A stretch of DNA of 64,000 nt. It comes from Nonomuraea angiospora (GTDB lineage Bacteria > Actinomycetota > Actinomycetes > Streptosporangiales > Streptosporangiaceae). Under the pieces are notes generated by a model. The model was not told the DNA's origin and did no database searches. It worked only from the letters and a program-made list of their open reading frames with translations. Position 1 is the first letter of the stretch; every line of letters begins with the position of its first letter. Shown here piece by piece: positions 51,601 to 59,649 of the stretch. The translations under genes were made by a program, and so were the position numbers. The stretch covers positions 12,648,001-12,712,000 of the forward strand of contig NZ_JADBEK010000001.1 in assembly GCF_014873145.1 (NCBI RefSeq). The letters are read 5' to 3'.

Positions 51601-52653
51601 CAGGCTCATGTTGACCACCCGGACGCGCTCGGTGGCCGCCTGCCACTGCATCGCCGCGATGATCTCGGAGTTGTTGCCGCTGCCCGTGTCGTCCAGGGCC
51701 TTGGCGATGGTCAGCCTGGCGCCGGAGGCGACGCCCTTGTACTTGCCGCCGGAGGCGGCGCCGCTGCCGGCGATGATGGACGCCACGTGGGTGCCGTGAC
51801 CGACCCGGTCGGTGACCTCGTCGGGGTTGCCGCCGCCCGGCATGCCGGCCGGGACGAAGTTGCGGGACGCGACGACCCTGCCCTGCAGGTCGGGGTGCGC
51901 CAGGTCGATGCCGCTGTCGATGACGCCGACCTTGGCGCCCGTGCCGTCGTAGCCGGCCGCCCAGGCCGCGGGGGCGCCGATCTGCGGGTTGCTGACGTCG
52001 TCGAGCGCCTTGACCTTGCCGTCGAGCCACACCTTGCGCAGGCCGCTCGTCAGGGCCCTGGCGTCGTTCCGGCCCCCGCCCAGGGACTGCCAGAACGCGC
52101 CGGCCTGCTTCTTGTCCACCTTGATCGCGGCGCCGTCGATGCTCTCCAGCACCATCGGCTCCGTGCCGCCCTTCAGCGACCTGGCCTTGCCCGCCAGGTC
52201 GGCGGCCTTGGTCCGCGGCTGGTACTGGACGATGAGCGGCAGTTGCGCGGTCTTCGCGTCGGCGTAGCCGTTGGCCGCCAGGTAGTCGACGTTGAACAGC
52301 TCCTTGTCCAGCAGGCCGCCGCTGACGTAAGGCGCGGCGTCAGCGGGGATCACGTAGTAGCCGTGGTCGTCCTGCTGGGCCTGGTACGTGCGCGCCTCCT
52401 CGCCCTCGACGGGCTCCAGCGTGGCCGAGGCGCGGCCCGCGGCGTCCTTGGAGTAGGTGACGGTGTCCCCGGTGATCAGCGTGATCTTGACCGGCGGCAG
52501 GCCGGTCACCGGCGCGTTCGCCCTCGTGGCCGCGGTCGTGGCCGCGGTCGTGACGGTCGCCGCGGTGGCCGTCTCCGGCACCGCGGCGAGCGGCACCGCG
52601 AGTAAGGACGCGAATAAGGCCACGAGTCCGCGGCGCCGGGGGGTGGACAGCAT
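48691..52653 (-). CDS. Secreted S8 subtilisin-like serine protease, multidomain
   Basis: Large 1320-residue extracellular protease. Signal peptide (~1-33), N-terminal propeptide region (~50-220), S8 catalytic domain with Asp246 (VIDSGID), His286 (GHGTHV), oxyanion Asn384 (AAGNSGPG) and Ser473 (SGTSMAAPHV). A PA-like insert follows the catalytic domain (~840-930, AIKAGAAGVVTSDRF), plus several beta-sandwich modules. ATG 52653 is preferred because AAAGG lies 8 nt upstream, too close for the GTG at 52659. Divergent from a TrmB/LuxR regulator, a pairing common for such proteases. Confidence 0.93.
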   Translation of the reverse strand: MLSTPRRRGLVALFASLLAVPLAAVPETATAATVTTAATTAATRANAPVTGLPPVKITLITGDTVTYSKDAAGRASATLEPVEGEEARTYQAQQDDHGYYVIPADAAPYVSGGLLDKELFNVDYLAANGYADAKTAQLPLIVQYQPRTKAADLAGKARSLKGGTEPMVLESIDGAAIKVDKKQAGAFWQSLGGGRNDARALTSGLRKVWLDGKVKALDDVSNPQIGAPAAWAAGYDGTGAKVGVIDSGIDLAHPDLQGRVVASRNFVPAGMPGGGNPDEVTDRVGHGTHVASIIAGSGAASGGKYKGVASGARLTIAKALDDTGSGNNSEIIAAMQWQAATERVRVVNMSLGSQNPTDGTDPLSQAANELTAEYGTLFVVAAGNSGPGRYTIASPGAASSALTVGAVDSADKIASFSSRGPRLSEDFAIKPEIAAPGVNIVAARAAGTSLGEGSSVPGGGPIDDNYTAASGTSMAAPHVAASAGILAAQHPDWTPEQLKTALTGTAKPIDATVYDQGAGRLDIGQAVTQQVFDDLATVHAGFTDPYTGQTLSRKVTFRNTGKDPVTLALSMTLKRGDAQPPAGMATLTPSSLTVPAGGTASADLTIEPTLGDPGWYEGRLTATAGTTRLTAPIALHKGAKLDTVRVRLVGKPEWTLNPGILTALRVSDTDPLLQGEPMTTATGNWRATDTPGTVETELKLAHGGVYSIGDMPWWYTEPDRQLQYAALLAPEVKLDGDTTVTLDATDVEPIQVSTPRTSEPVFMNVMVARTTASGQMYAGASLLSYEPVNRGGYWVSRVRKAPTVGTSTVLFDQIRRAPEVELAVPGLRLDPHYVSEHDPLVPKFAADRRLSLTTGDDLRGGADARGKLVHLPARDSLDLFLADLDLAIKAGAAGVVTSDRFAWLLSASNFADHNKIPVLWIDSGEADRLGKALARKPYPSAALRVTPTTPFEYKLAYYVKGTTAGRLSFAPKARDLTEIDTTYHARFGPQPGTWGPYTNFTEVNHTYTPEQRLSVRGSHGFAGPTARTEYYNSPGRDVLWEREFVFFDPASGGARFATSARGFTHATKEREDWNEAVTPSQFAPGPGLPDWIDPTIYCDGCRQGDRLRLRALSPIGFGYYSDASDPTHMYQGAPGTEELRLFSGATEIEPQYDDLGVPYYGVPAGSGAYRLTSSWKDAFPGKHAGTGVETTWTFRSARPTGDSNPYPCLDSVLWEDKQPCAQVPLIRLRYELGLPQDDTVQGGRPFTFTVRTEGGRSSSLRAVWISGDKGAHWTRAAVLPGDKVLVLNPKGPGSISIKVEAQDRDGNSVQQILSDAYLVK

Positions 52654-52755
52654 ACGCACACCTTTCTCCAGACCTTGGGAAACGCCGGAGATCGTTTCCT
52701 CGCTGACCTAATCTGGGAATGAGTCAGGGCACAAGCCCGCCGAACGGGCCAAAAC

Positions 52756-52779
52756 CCGCCAGGTGGCGGTAACCCGCCA
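52756..52779. promoter_or_regulatory. Nested CCGCCA/TGGCGG repeats before the TrmB/LuxR gene
   Basis: CCGCCA (52756-52761), GG, TGGCGG (52764-52769), TAAC, CCGCCA (52774-52779): three alternating half-sites forming two overlapping palindromes 29-52 bp before the regulator ATG, with a further CCCGCC at 52735. Candidate operator for the regulator acting on itself and on the divergent protease gene. Confidence 0.55.
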
Positions 52780-52807
52780 TCCGCATGCGGGAGGAAGGGC
52801 GTCGCCG

Positions 52808-53824
52808 ATGCTCAAAGCGATCGGCCTGTCACCGGCCGAGAGCCGCCTGTACGCGACGCTCGTCGAGAACCCGCGATCCTCCGCCGCCGAACTCGCCACG
52901 CACTGCGGCGTCTCGACGCCCCTGGCGGCCCGGACGCTGGCGGCCTTCGCGCGGCGCGGCCTGGCCAGCAGGTTGCCGGGCCGCCGCGCCCGTTACGTCG
53001 CCGTCGCCCCCGACATCGCCTTCAGGCCGCTGCTCACCCGCCAGGAGGAGGAGCTCCACCAGGTGCGCACGGCCATCCACGAGCTCACCACGTCGTTCCA
53101 CCTGGCCTCCCGTTACGCGGCGCACCCGGCCGAGCAGGTCGAGGTCGTCACGGGGACCGACAACATCATCAGCAGGGCGTACGCGCTCCAGGACAGCGCG
53201 CAGACCATGTTCCGCAACATCGACAAGCCCCCGTACGTCATGCGCGGCCACGCCGACAACGTCGAGCGCGAGCGGCGCATGCTCAGGTCGGGCATCGACT
53301 ACCGCAGCGTGTACGACCTGGAGTCGCTGGCGCTGCCCGGCAAACTGCGGCTCGTCCAGGACTCCGTGGCCCACGGCGAGAAGGCCCGCGTGGTGGCCGG
53401 GGCGGCGGCCAAGATGTGGATCGCCGACGACGCGCTCGCGCTGATCCCCATCCGCAACGGGGCGTACTCCATCGACGCGGCGTTCATCCTGCACCGCTCC
53501 GCCCTGCTCGACGCGCTGATCGCGCTGTTCGAGCTCGAGTGGGGGCGCGGGTTCCCGCTGCGCGGGGCGCCCCGTCCCGCCGCCGGCCCCGGCGAGCCCG
53601 ACGAGCCGACCCGGGAGCTGCTCGCGCTGCTCGCGGGCGGCCTGACGGACGAGGCCATCGCGCGGGCGCTGGGCCTCGGGCTGCGCACCGTTCAGCGCCG
53701 CATCCACGCCGTCATGCAGGAGCTGAACGCCATCACCCGCTTCCAGGCGGGGCTGGCGGCCCGCGAGCGCGGCTGGATCCAGCCGGGGGACCCGGTCATC
53801 AAACGTCCGGCCGGGTCAGGGTGA
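52808..53824 (+). CDS. TrmB-like/LuxR-type transcriptional regulator
   Basis: 338 residues: N-terminal TrmB-like winged helix (AIGLSPAESRLYATLVENPRSSAAELATHCGVSTPLAARTLAAFARRGLASR), a middle effector domain, and a C-terminal LuxR helix-turn-helix (TRELLALLAGGLTDEAIARALGLGLRTVQRRIHAVMQEL). ATG 52808 follows GGGAGGA. Divergent from the subtilase; regulators of this double-HTH type commonly neighbour such proteases. Its 3' end overlaps the convergent acetyltransferase gene by 26 bp. Confidence 0.9.
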   Translation: MLKAIGLSPAESRLYATLVENPRSSAAELATHCGVSTPLAARTLAAFARRGLASRLPGRRARYVAVAPDIAFRPLLTRQEEELHQVRTAIHELTTSFHLASRYAAHPAEQVEVVTGTDNIISRAYALQDSAQTMFRNIDKPPYVMRGHADNVERERRMLRSGIDYRSVYDLESLALPGKLRLVQDSVAHGEKARVVAGAAAKMWIADDALALIPIRNGAYSIDAAFILHRSALLDALIALFELEWGRGFPLRGAPRPAAGPGEPDEPTRELLALLAGGLTDEAIARALGLGLRTVQRRIHAVMQELNAITRFQAGLAARERGWIQPGDPVIKRPAGSG

Positions 53825-54335
53825 AGACCGACGCCCGCGACTGCGGGTAGAAGCCGGCCGGCAGCGGGCCCGCCTCCCGCCACCCGAGCCTGCGGTAGAG
53901 GCCGGCGGCGGGCGCGCCGGGGTCGGTGATGAGCCAGGCGGAGGGCCGGTCGGCGGTCATCCCGTCGAGCAGTCGCGCGCCGATCCCCTGGCCCTGGTGG
54001 CCGGGGTGGACGAAGAGCTCGACGACCTCGAAGGCGCCGCGGGTCAGCGCGGTCGCCGCGGGCAGGCCGAAGGCCGTGACGAGGGCGTCATAGACGCGGT
54101 TGCCGCTCAGCTCGTCCGGGGTCGGCCAGCCGTAGCAGACGCCGGTGAGCCGGTCGGCGTCGTCGGTAGTGGTCAGCGCGCTGAAACCCGGTTTGGCGAC
54201 GCCCGCGGCGAGCTTGGCGGGGTAGCGGCCGAGCTGCTCGGGAGTCTCCGACCACGGCGGGGCGGCGTAGCAACGCTGGTAGAGGTCGATGATCTGGGCG
54301 GATATCGCGGTGATGCCAGGTCCGTCGAGACGCAT
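53799..54335 (-). CDS. GNAT-family N-acetyltransferase
   Basis: 178-residue acetyl-CoA-dependent acetyltransferase. Motif A VELFVHPGHQGQGIGARLLDGM binds the cofactor pyrophosphate; GLYRRLGWREAG is motif B. Substrate unknown. Predicted -10 TAGGCT ends 6 nt before the ATG, so the transcript may be leaderless, and the promoter spacer is filled with a 17-bp palindrome, indicating tight control. Confidence 0.9.
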   Translation of the reverse strand: MRLDGPGITAISAQIIDLYQRCYAAPPWSETPEQLGRYPAKLAAGVAKPGFSALTTTDDADRLTGVCYGWPTPDELSGNRVYDALVTAFGLPAATALTRGAFEVVELFVHPGHQGQGIGARLLDGMTADRPSAWLITDPGAPAAGLYRRLGWREAGPLPAGFYPQSRASVFTLTRPDV

Positions 54336-54341
54336 ACGCGA

Positions 54342-54371
54342 AGCCTAATTGCGAATAGTTCGCAAGAGCAA
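54342..54371 (-). promoter_or_regulatory. Promoter of the acetyltransferase gene with palindromic spacer
   Basis: Minus strand: -35 TTGCTC (54366-54371), 18-nt spacer, -10 TAGGCT (54342-54347). The perfect palindrome TTGCGAATAGTTCGCAA (54349-54365; arms of 7 bp, 3-nt centre) occupies the spacer. The regulator is unknown. Confidence 0.65.
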
Positions 54372-54386
54372 TAGTCATGCATTATG

Positions 54387-57300
54387 TCATCGGGCCGCGC
54401 ACACGTCCTGGTACGGCACGTCCTCGAGGTAGCGGTCCCATTCGGCGGGAGTGAGCGTGCGCCCGGCCCGCGCGCACACCTTCCCGATCATCAGCGCGTC
54501 GCCGACGGGCACCTCGCGCACGGCCCCGGCCGTCATGCCGTCCTGCATGCCGACGTACAGCACGCTCCCGTCAGGGCTGAAGGCCATGGACGAGGGGTCG
54601 AACTCCCCGACCCGGTACGAGCTGCCGAGCCGACGCCTGGACCGGACGTCCCAGAGCTCGAGCACACCCTGGTCGGTGGCCGTGGCGAGGATCCTGCCGT
54701 CCGGCGAGAAGACCATGCTGGAGCTGGCGCCGGCGGCGCGGGGCAGGACGGGGCGCAGCGGGGTGGGGCCCTTGACGTCCCAGAGCCCGATCCGGTGGGT
54801 GGCGGCCTCCTGGACGGCCAGGAGCCCGTCATGGCTGACGGCCAGCGCACCGGCGTCGCCGAGCCCGGAGCCGACGGCCTTGCCGGTCATCACGTCGACG
54901 AGCCTGCCGTCGGCCGAGACGAACACCTGCCGTCCCGGAAGGAAAGGGCCGACGCTCAGCCGGGTCTGGTACGAGGCCACCACGCGGCCGTCGGCGGCGT
55001 CCAGCACGACCATGCTCATCAACGGACTCTCGCCCAGCAGGAGGGTGACGGCGATCCTGCGCCCGTCGGGGGTGAAGTCGACGTACGCCGGCTGGTAGTC
55101 GCCGTCCCCCACCCGCTTGGACCAGAGCTTCCTCCTGGTCGCCAAATCCCACAGGGTGATCGTGCGGTCCATGTCGCCGACGGCCAGCCGGGTGCCGGCG
55201 TCGTCCATGCCCAGGATGGACCCTTCCTCCCTGACCTGGATGCGGCCTGTCTCCTTACGCGCCCGCAGGTCGAACACGCTCAGCTCGGCACCCTTCGTCC
55301 AGGACACCGCCCAGTGCGCGTCGGGGCTGAGCCTCGGGGTGTCGGGCAGGGCGACGGACGGGGTGCGCGGCGCGAGGTCCACGCTGATGACGGTGTCGTC
55401 GACGAGGTAGCGCAGCGTCCTGCCGTCGGGGTCGAAGCGGACGTCGCCGAACTCGCCCTCGGCGCGGTAGCGCAGGACGGTCCGCTGGTCGCTGATCCGC
55501 ATGACCTCCAGGTCGCGGCCGTAGAAGCCGGCGAGGTAGCGCCCGTCGGCGCTGAACCGCAGCCGCGCGGAGTCGTGGCAGATCCCGCAGTTCAGCGTCT
55601 CCTTCAGCTTGCGCTCGCGCCCGGTGACGGCGTCCACGAGGACGATGTCGCCCGCGACGTCGGAGCAGGCCAGCGTCTTTCCGTCCTGGCTGTACGCCGC
55701 CAGCACGTGGCTCTTCACGCAGGCGGGGAAGGGGCGCTCGACGGTCCAGCCGGGCAGGGCGATCTGGTCGAACCGGTAGCCGGGCAAGAGCAGGTGCCTG
55801 CCCGTCGGGTCCACGAGCGGCGCGGGGGTCTGCGCCATCGTCCGGTCCGCGTAGACCATCCGGCCGAACTGCTTTCCGGTGGTCACGTCGATGAGGAAAG
55901 GGACGTCGTCGGCCATGGTGACCACGAGTGTCGTCTCGTGCTCGCCGAACACGACGCCGTAGCCGCCGTTCCCGGTCGGCTCGAGCGATCTCCTCACCAG
56001 CGTCTTGCCCGTCCTCAGGTCCCAGACGCCGAGCTCGTCCGTGGTGGTCTGGGCGAGCAGGCGTCCGCTGCGGCTGAGCGCGGGGCCCTGGATGATCGTC
56101 CCGCGCAGGGTCATGCCGGGCCAGCTCGCCGTCCGCCTGCCGGTGCGCACGTCGTAGACGTTGACGCCGCCCTCGCTGAAGCTGACCAGCGTGCGCCCGT
56201 CGCGGCTCAGCGCCCGCCGGCCCATGCCCTTGACCGGCGGGTCGCGGAAGGCGGCCGTCTCCTGCTGCTGGAGCGAGCCCATCAGGCTGGAGCGGGCCTC
56301 CGGCTGCGGCGAGACCCGGTACGCGGCCACGCTGAGCAGCATCGCGAGGGCCGGGTCGGTGGTGCGCATGCGGTCGGCCTCGGCCGCCACCTGCTTGGCG
56401 GTCAGGATGTCGAGCCGCTCGACGGCCTGCCGGCGCTGCCACACGGCCAGTCCGCCCGCCACCAGGGCCACCGCCAGCAGCCCGGCCAGCGCCGACGTGA
56501 CCAGCGTCCTGCGCCGGGTGCGCCTCCTGGTCAGCTCGGTGCCCGCCCGCAGGAAATCGCGCTCGAACGGGGTCAGCGTCAGGTGCCTGCGGCCGGTCGC
56601 CGCCCAGCTCAGCGCCTGCTCCAGGCGGCTGCCCTGCAGCACGTCGCCGTCGCGCCGGCCGTGCTCCTCCCAGTGCCGCGCCGCCGCGTTGATCTGGTCC
56701 AGCATCGCCAGCCCGGCGCGCTCGGCCTCCATCCACGTGCGCAGGCGCGGCCAGGCCCGCAGCAGGCCGGGACGCGCCACCACCACGGACCCGTCCCTGG
56801 TGGCGACCACGTACGAGAACGCCTCCAGGATCCGCTGGACGGCCGCCGCCTCGTGGTCCGGCCGGCCGGCGAACAGCTCCTCGTGGCCGGCCCGCCGCAG
56901 CGTCTCCTGGCCCTCGGCGTTCACCGCGACCAGCCGCAGGAACACCTCGGCCGCCAGGTCGCGCGCCTCCGGGCCGAGCGAGCCGTAGGCGTCCTCGGCG
57001 ATCGCGCCCAGCTCGGGGTCGTCCCGGTCGGGCGCCCGCATCCCGCCGGCGCGGCGGCTGCCGGCCGCCAGCAGCCCGCCCACGTCGGACCCGTCGCCGC
57101 TGACCAGCGCCAGCAGCAGGTCGCGGGCGGACGGCCGGGCCCGCGGGTCCTTCTCCAGCGCGGCCTCGATCAGCGTGGCCAGCCCCGGGGGCAGCGCGCT
57201 CAGGTCGGGGTGGTGCGTCAGCACGCGGTGCATGACGCCGCCCAGGTTCTCGCCGCCGAACGGGTCCTGCCCGGTGGCCGCGAACACCATGATCGCGCCC

Positions 57301-57875
57301 CACGCGAAGACGTCTGCCGCCGTCCCCGCCCGCTGCCCGGTCAGCACCTCGGGCGCCATGTAACCGGGCGTTCCCGCCAGCTCGCCGGTCCTGGTCAGCG
57401 ACATCTCCGCCGTCCTGGCGATGCCGAAGTCGATCACGCGCGGCCCGTCCGGGCCGAGCAGCACGTTGTCCGGCTTCAGGTCGCGGTGGACGACGCCCGC
57501 CTCGTGGATCGCGGTGAGCGCCGTGGCCACCGCCGTCGCCAGCCGGTGCAGGTCGTCGCCGGTGAAGCGCCGCCCCTCCCGCACGGCCTCGCGCAGGCTC
57601 GGGCCCGGCACGTACTCCGAGACCAGGTACGGTTTGCCGCCGTCGAGATCGGCCGCCAGCAGCCGGGCGGTGCAGAACGAGGCCACCCGCTCCGCCGCGG
57701 CCGCCTCCTTGGCGAAGCGCCCGCGGTCGCCCGCCGCGTGCAGCACCTTCACCGCCACCCGCCGCCCGTCGGGGTCGTAGGCGTCGTACACGACCCCCTG
57801 ACCTCCCGCGCCGAGCCGCCCGGCCAGCCAGTAGTCCCCGATCCGCTGCGGATCCCCCGCGATCAGCGCCTCCAC
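54387..57875 (-). CDS. Ser/Thr protein kinase with WD40-like propeller
   Basis: 1162-residue signalling protein. Kinase domain ~1-270: Gly-rich loop GRLGAGGQGVVY, Lys43, catalytic HRDLKPDN (130-137), DFG (149-151), MAPEV. Residues ~290-480 resemble the helical C-terminal part of nSTAND1 proteins (AVQRILEAFSYVVATRDG, PGLLRAWPRLRTWMEAERAGL, PFERDFLRAG), but no P-loop ATPase is present. One membrane helix (~488-508), then DPALAMLLSVAAYRVSPQPEARSSL and a long series of WD40-like blades to the end. GTG 57875 starts the protein. Confidence 0.92.
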   Translation of the reverse strand: MEALIAGDPQRIGDYWLAGRLGAGGQGVVYDAYDPDGRRVAVKVLHAAGDRGRFAKEAAAAERVASFCTARLLAADLDGGKPYLVSEYVPGPSLREAVREGRRFTGDDLHRLATAVATALTAIHEAGVVHRDLKPDNVLLGPDGPRVIDFGIARTAEMSLTRTGELAGTPGYMAPEVLTGQRAGTAADVFAWGAIMVFAATGQDPFGGENLGGVMHRVLTHHPDLSALPPGLATLIEAALEKDPRARPSARDLLLALVSGDGSDVGGLLAAGSRRAGGMRAPDRDDPELGAIAEDAYGSLGPEARDLAAEVFLRLVAVNAEGQETLRRAGHEELFAGRPDHEAAAVQRILEAFSYVVATRDGSVVVARPGLLRAWPRLRTWMEAERAGLAMLDQINAAARHWEEHGRRDGDVLQGSRLEQALSWAATGRRHLTLTPFERDFLRAGTELTRRRTRRRTLVTSALAGLLAVALVAGGLAVWQRRQAVERLDILTAKQVAAEADRMRTTDPALAMLLSVAAYRVSPQPEARSSLMGSLQQQETAAFRDPPVKGMGRRALSRDGRTLVSFSEGGVNVYDVRTGRRTASWPGMTLRGTIIQGPALSRSGRLLAQTTTDELGVWDLRTGKTLVRRSLEPTGNGGYGVVFGEHETTLVVTMADDVPFLIDVTTGKQFGRMVYADRTMAQTPAPLVDPTGRHLLLPGYRFDQIALPGWTVERPFPACVKSHVLAAYSQDGKTLACSDVAGDIVLVDAVTGRERKLKETLNCGICHDSARLRFSADGRYLAGFYGRDLEVMRISDQRTVLRYRAEGEFGDVRFDPDGRTLRYLVDDTVISVDLAPRTPSVALPDTPRLSPDAHWAVSWTKGAELSVFDLRARKETGRIQVREEGSILGMDDAGTRLAVGDMDRTITLWDLATRRKLWSKRVGDGDYQPAYVDFTPDGRRIAVTLLLGESPLMSMVVLDAADGRVVASYQTRLSVGPFLPGRQVFVSADGRLVDVMTGKAVGSGLGDAGALAVSHDGLLAVQEAATHRIGLWDVKGPTPLRPVLPRAAGASSSMVFSPDGRILATATDQGVLELWDVRSRRRLGSSYRVGEFDPSSMAFSPDGSVLYVGMQDGMTAGAVREVPVGDALMIGKVCARAGRTLTPAEWDRYLEDVPYQDVCAAR

Positions 57876-57948
57876 GGCGGGTTAGACGCCCCGGGCCGCG
57901 CCAAAGTTGCGGCGGACCTGGCCTGAAGCTGCGCGTATCGTCGGTCCG

Positions 57949-59055
57949 GTGAGTTTGCTGTGGGTCGCCGACGCCGTACCGGCGCTGGCCGCGGTCTCGT
58001 CGGCGGGGGTCGCGTCGTTCCTGCCGCGGCTCAGGGCGCGCCTGCCCGCGCTGACGCTCCTGGCCGCCGCCGGCTCCCTGGCCGTCACGCTCGCCCACGT
58101 CGCGGGCGGGCTGGAGGCGGCGCCGGGCGCCGACCTGCTGGGGATGGCCGAGGGCCTGGCGTTCGCGGCGCTGGCCGGCCTGGTCGTCCGGTACGCGCCG
58201 CCCCGGCGGGCGGCGCCCGCGGCGTCGGCGGCGGGCCTGGCCGGTGCCGTCTGGCTGCTGCGCTTCTTCTTCCCGGTGTCGTTGCTGGAAGCGGTGGGCG
58301 CGTGCGCGTTCTGGGGCCTGGGCGTGCTCCTGGCCGCCGCCGTGGGCGGCTACCTGCGCTTCCTCGACGTACGGCAGGAGCGCGCGGCGGCCGACGCCCG
58401 GACCGCGCTGCGGCTGCGGCTGGCCCGGGACCTGCACGACTTCGTCGCCCACGACATCAGCGAGATGCTGGCGCACGCCCAGGCGGGCATGGTGGCGGGC
58501 GATCCGCTGGACGCCCTCGAACGCGTCGAGGCGGCCGGGCAGCGCGCCCTGTCGATGCTGGACCGGACCCTGGACACGCTCCACCGCGACCTGCCGCTCA
58601 CCCCGGCGGGCGACCTCGACGGCATCCGCGCCGCCGCCGAGCGCTTCTCCGAGGCGGGGCCCGCCGAGGTCCGCCTGCGCATGGACGCGTCGCCGGCGGT
58701 TCCCGCCGACACCGGGGCCCTGGCTTACCGGATCGTGATCGAGGGGCTGACCAACGTGCGGCGGCACGCCCCGCGGGCGACCCGGGTAGACCTGGCCGTG
58801 ACCGCCGGGGCCGGCGCGCTCGAGATCACCCTGACCAACGACGGCGTGGCGGGAACGCGGGGCGGCCGGCGAGGCGGGTCCGGCCTGCCCGCGCTGGCCG
58901 CGCTCGTCCGGGAGCAGGGCGGCGACCTGGTGGCGCGGGCCGTACCGGACGGGTGGTCGCTGGCCGCCCGCCTGCCGCTGGCACAATCGCCGGGGTGGCC
59001 ATCCGCATCCTCATCGCCGACGACCAGGAAGGCATCCGCGCCGCCTTCCGGCTGA
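57949..59055 (+). CDS. NarL-type sensor histidine kinase
   Basis: 368-residue sensor with about five N-terminal helices (~1-135), HisKA_3 segment LARDLHDFVAHDISEMLAHAQAG (His in DLHDF) and HATPase (VIEGLTNVRRHAPRA, LTNDGVAG, GSGLPALAALV). GTG 57949 is preceded 7 nt earlier by the -10-like TATCGT, with no Shine-Dalgarno, so a leaderless transcript is likely. The reading frame runs 61 bp into the response regulator gene, giving a low-complexity tail (SASSSPTTRKASAPPSG). Confidence 0.9.
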   Translation: MSLLWVADAVPALAAVSSAGVASFLPRLRARLPALTLLAAAGSLAVTLAHVAGGLEAAPGADLLGMAEGLAFAALAGLVVRYAPPRRAAPAASAAGLAGAVWLLRFFFPVSLLEAVGACAFWGLGVLLAAAVGGYLRFLDVRQERAAADARTALRLRLARDLHDFVAHDISEMLAHAQAGMVAGDPLDALERVEAAGQRALSMLDRTLDTLHRDLPLTPAGDLDGIRAAAERFSEAGPAEVRLRMDASPAVPADTGALAYRIVIEGLTNVRRHAPRATRVDLAVTAGAGALEITLTNDGVAGTRGGRRGGSGLPALAALVREQGGDLVARAVPDGWSLAARLPLAQSPGWPSASSSPTTRKASAPPSG

Positions 59056-59633
59056 TCCTCGACGCCCAGCCCGACATGACCGTCGTGGCCGAGGCCGCCG
59101 ACGGCCGGGCCGCGATCGAGACCGCCAGGGCGATCGGGCCCGACGTGGTGCTCGCCGACATCCGCATGCCCGGGGCCGACGGCATCGAGGTGGCCCGCGC
59201 CCTGGCCGGCACCGGCGTCCACGTCGTGATCGTCACCACGTTCGGGCTGGACGAGTACGTCGACGCGGCGCTGCGGAACGGCGCCTCCGGGTTCGTCCTC
59301 AAGCGCTCCGGCCCCACGCTGCTCGTCGAGGCCGTCCGGGCCGCGATGAACGGCGACATGCTCATCAGCCCCCAGCTCACCGTCCGGCTGCTGCGCCAGC
59401 GCGCCCTGCCAGAAACAGCCCCCGGGGCGCCGCACGTCGTCCTCACCGAGCGCGAGGACGAGATCGTGGCGATGGTGGCGCAGGGCAGGACGAACGCCGA
59501 GATCGCGGCGGAGCTCTTCCTCGCGCCGGGCACGGTCAAGAACCACATCGCCGCCATCCAGCGCAAGATCGAGGCCAGGAACCGGGTCGCCATCGCCGCG
59601 TGGGCCTGGGCCACCGGCAGGGCCGAGCCGTGA
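58995..59633 (+). CDS. LuxR/NarL-family response regulator
   Basis: 212-residue partner of the upstream kinase. Receiver: ADDQEG pocket, Asp55 (VVLADIRMPG), Thr pair in IVTTFG, Lys in FVLKRS; LuxR domain LTEREDEIVAMVAQGRTNAEIAAELFLAPGTVKNHIAAI. GTG 58995 opens directly with the first receiver strand (VAIRILIADD). Convergent with the DUF2267 gene (16-bp gap). Confidence 0.93.
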   Translation: MAIRILIADDQEGIRAAFRLILDAQPDMTVVAEAADGRAAIETARAIGPDVVLADIRMPGADGIEVARALAGTGVHVVIVTTFGLDEYVDAALRNGASGFVLKRSGPTLLVEAVRAAMNGDMLISPQLTVRLLRQRALPETAPGAPHVVLTEREDEIVAMVAQGRTNAEIAAELFLAPGTVKNHIAAIQRKIEARNRVAIAAWAWATGRAEP

Positions 59634-59649
59634 TCTCCGCGCTCGGGGG

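Noticed and set aside
49105..52605. 1166-codon plus-strand frame opposite the subtilase
   Set aside because: Shadow of the S8 protease gene, whose catalytic triad and signal peptide are intact on the minus strand.
54384..57926. 1180-codon plus-strand frame opposite the kinase gene
   Set aside because: The minus strand carries complete kinase motifs and WD40-like repeats; the plus frame is a GC-bias shadow.
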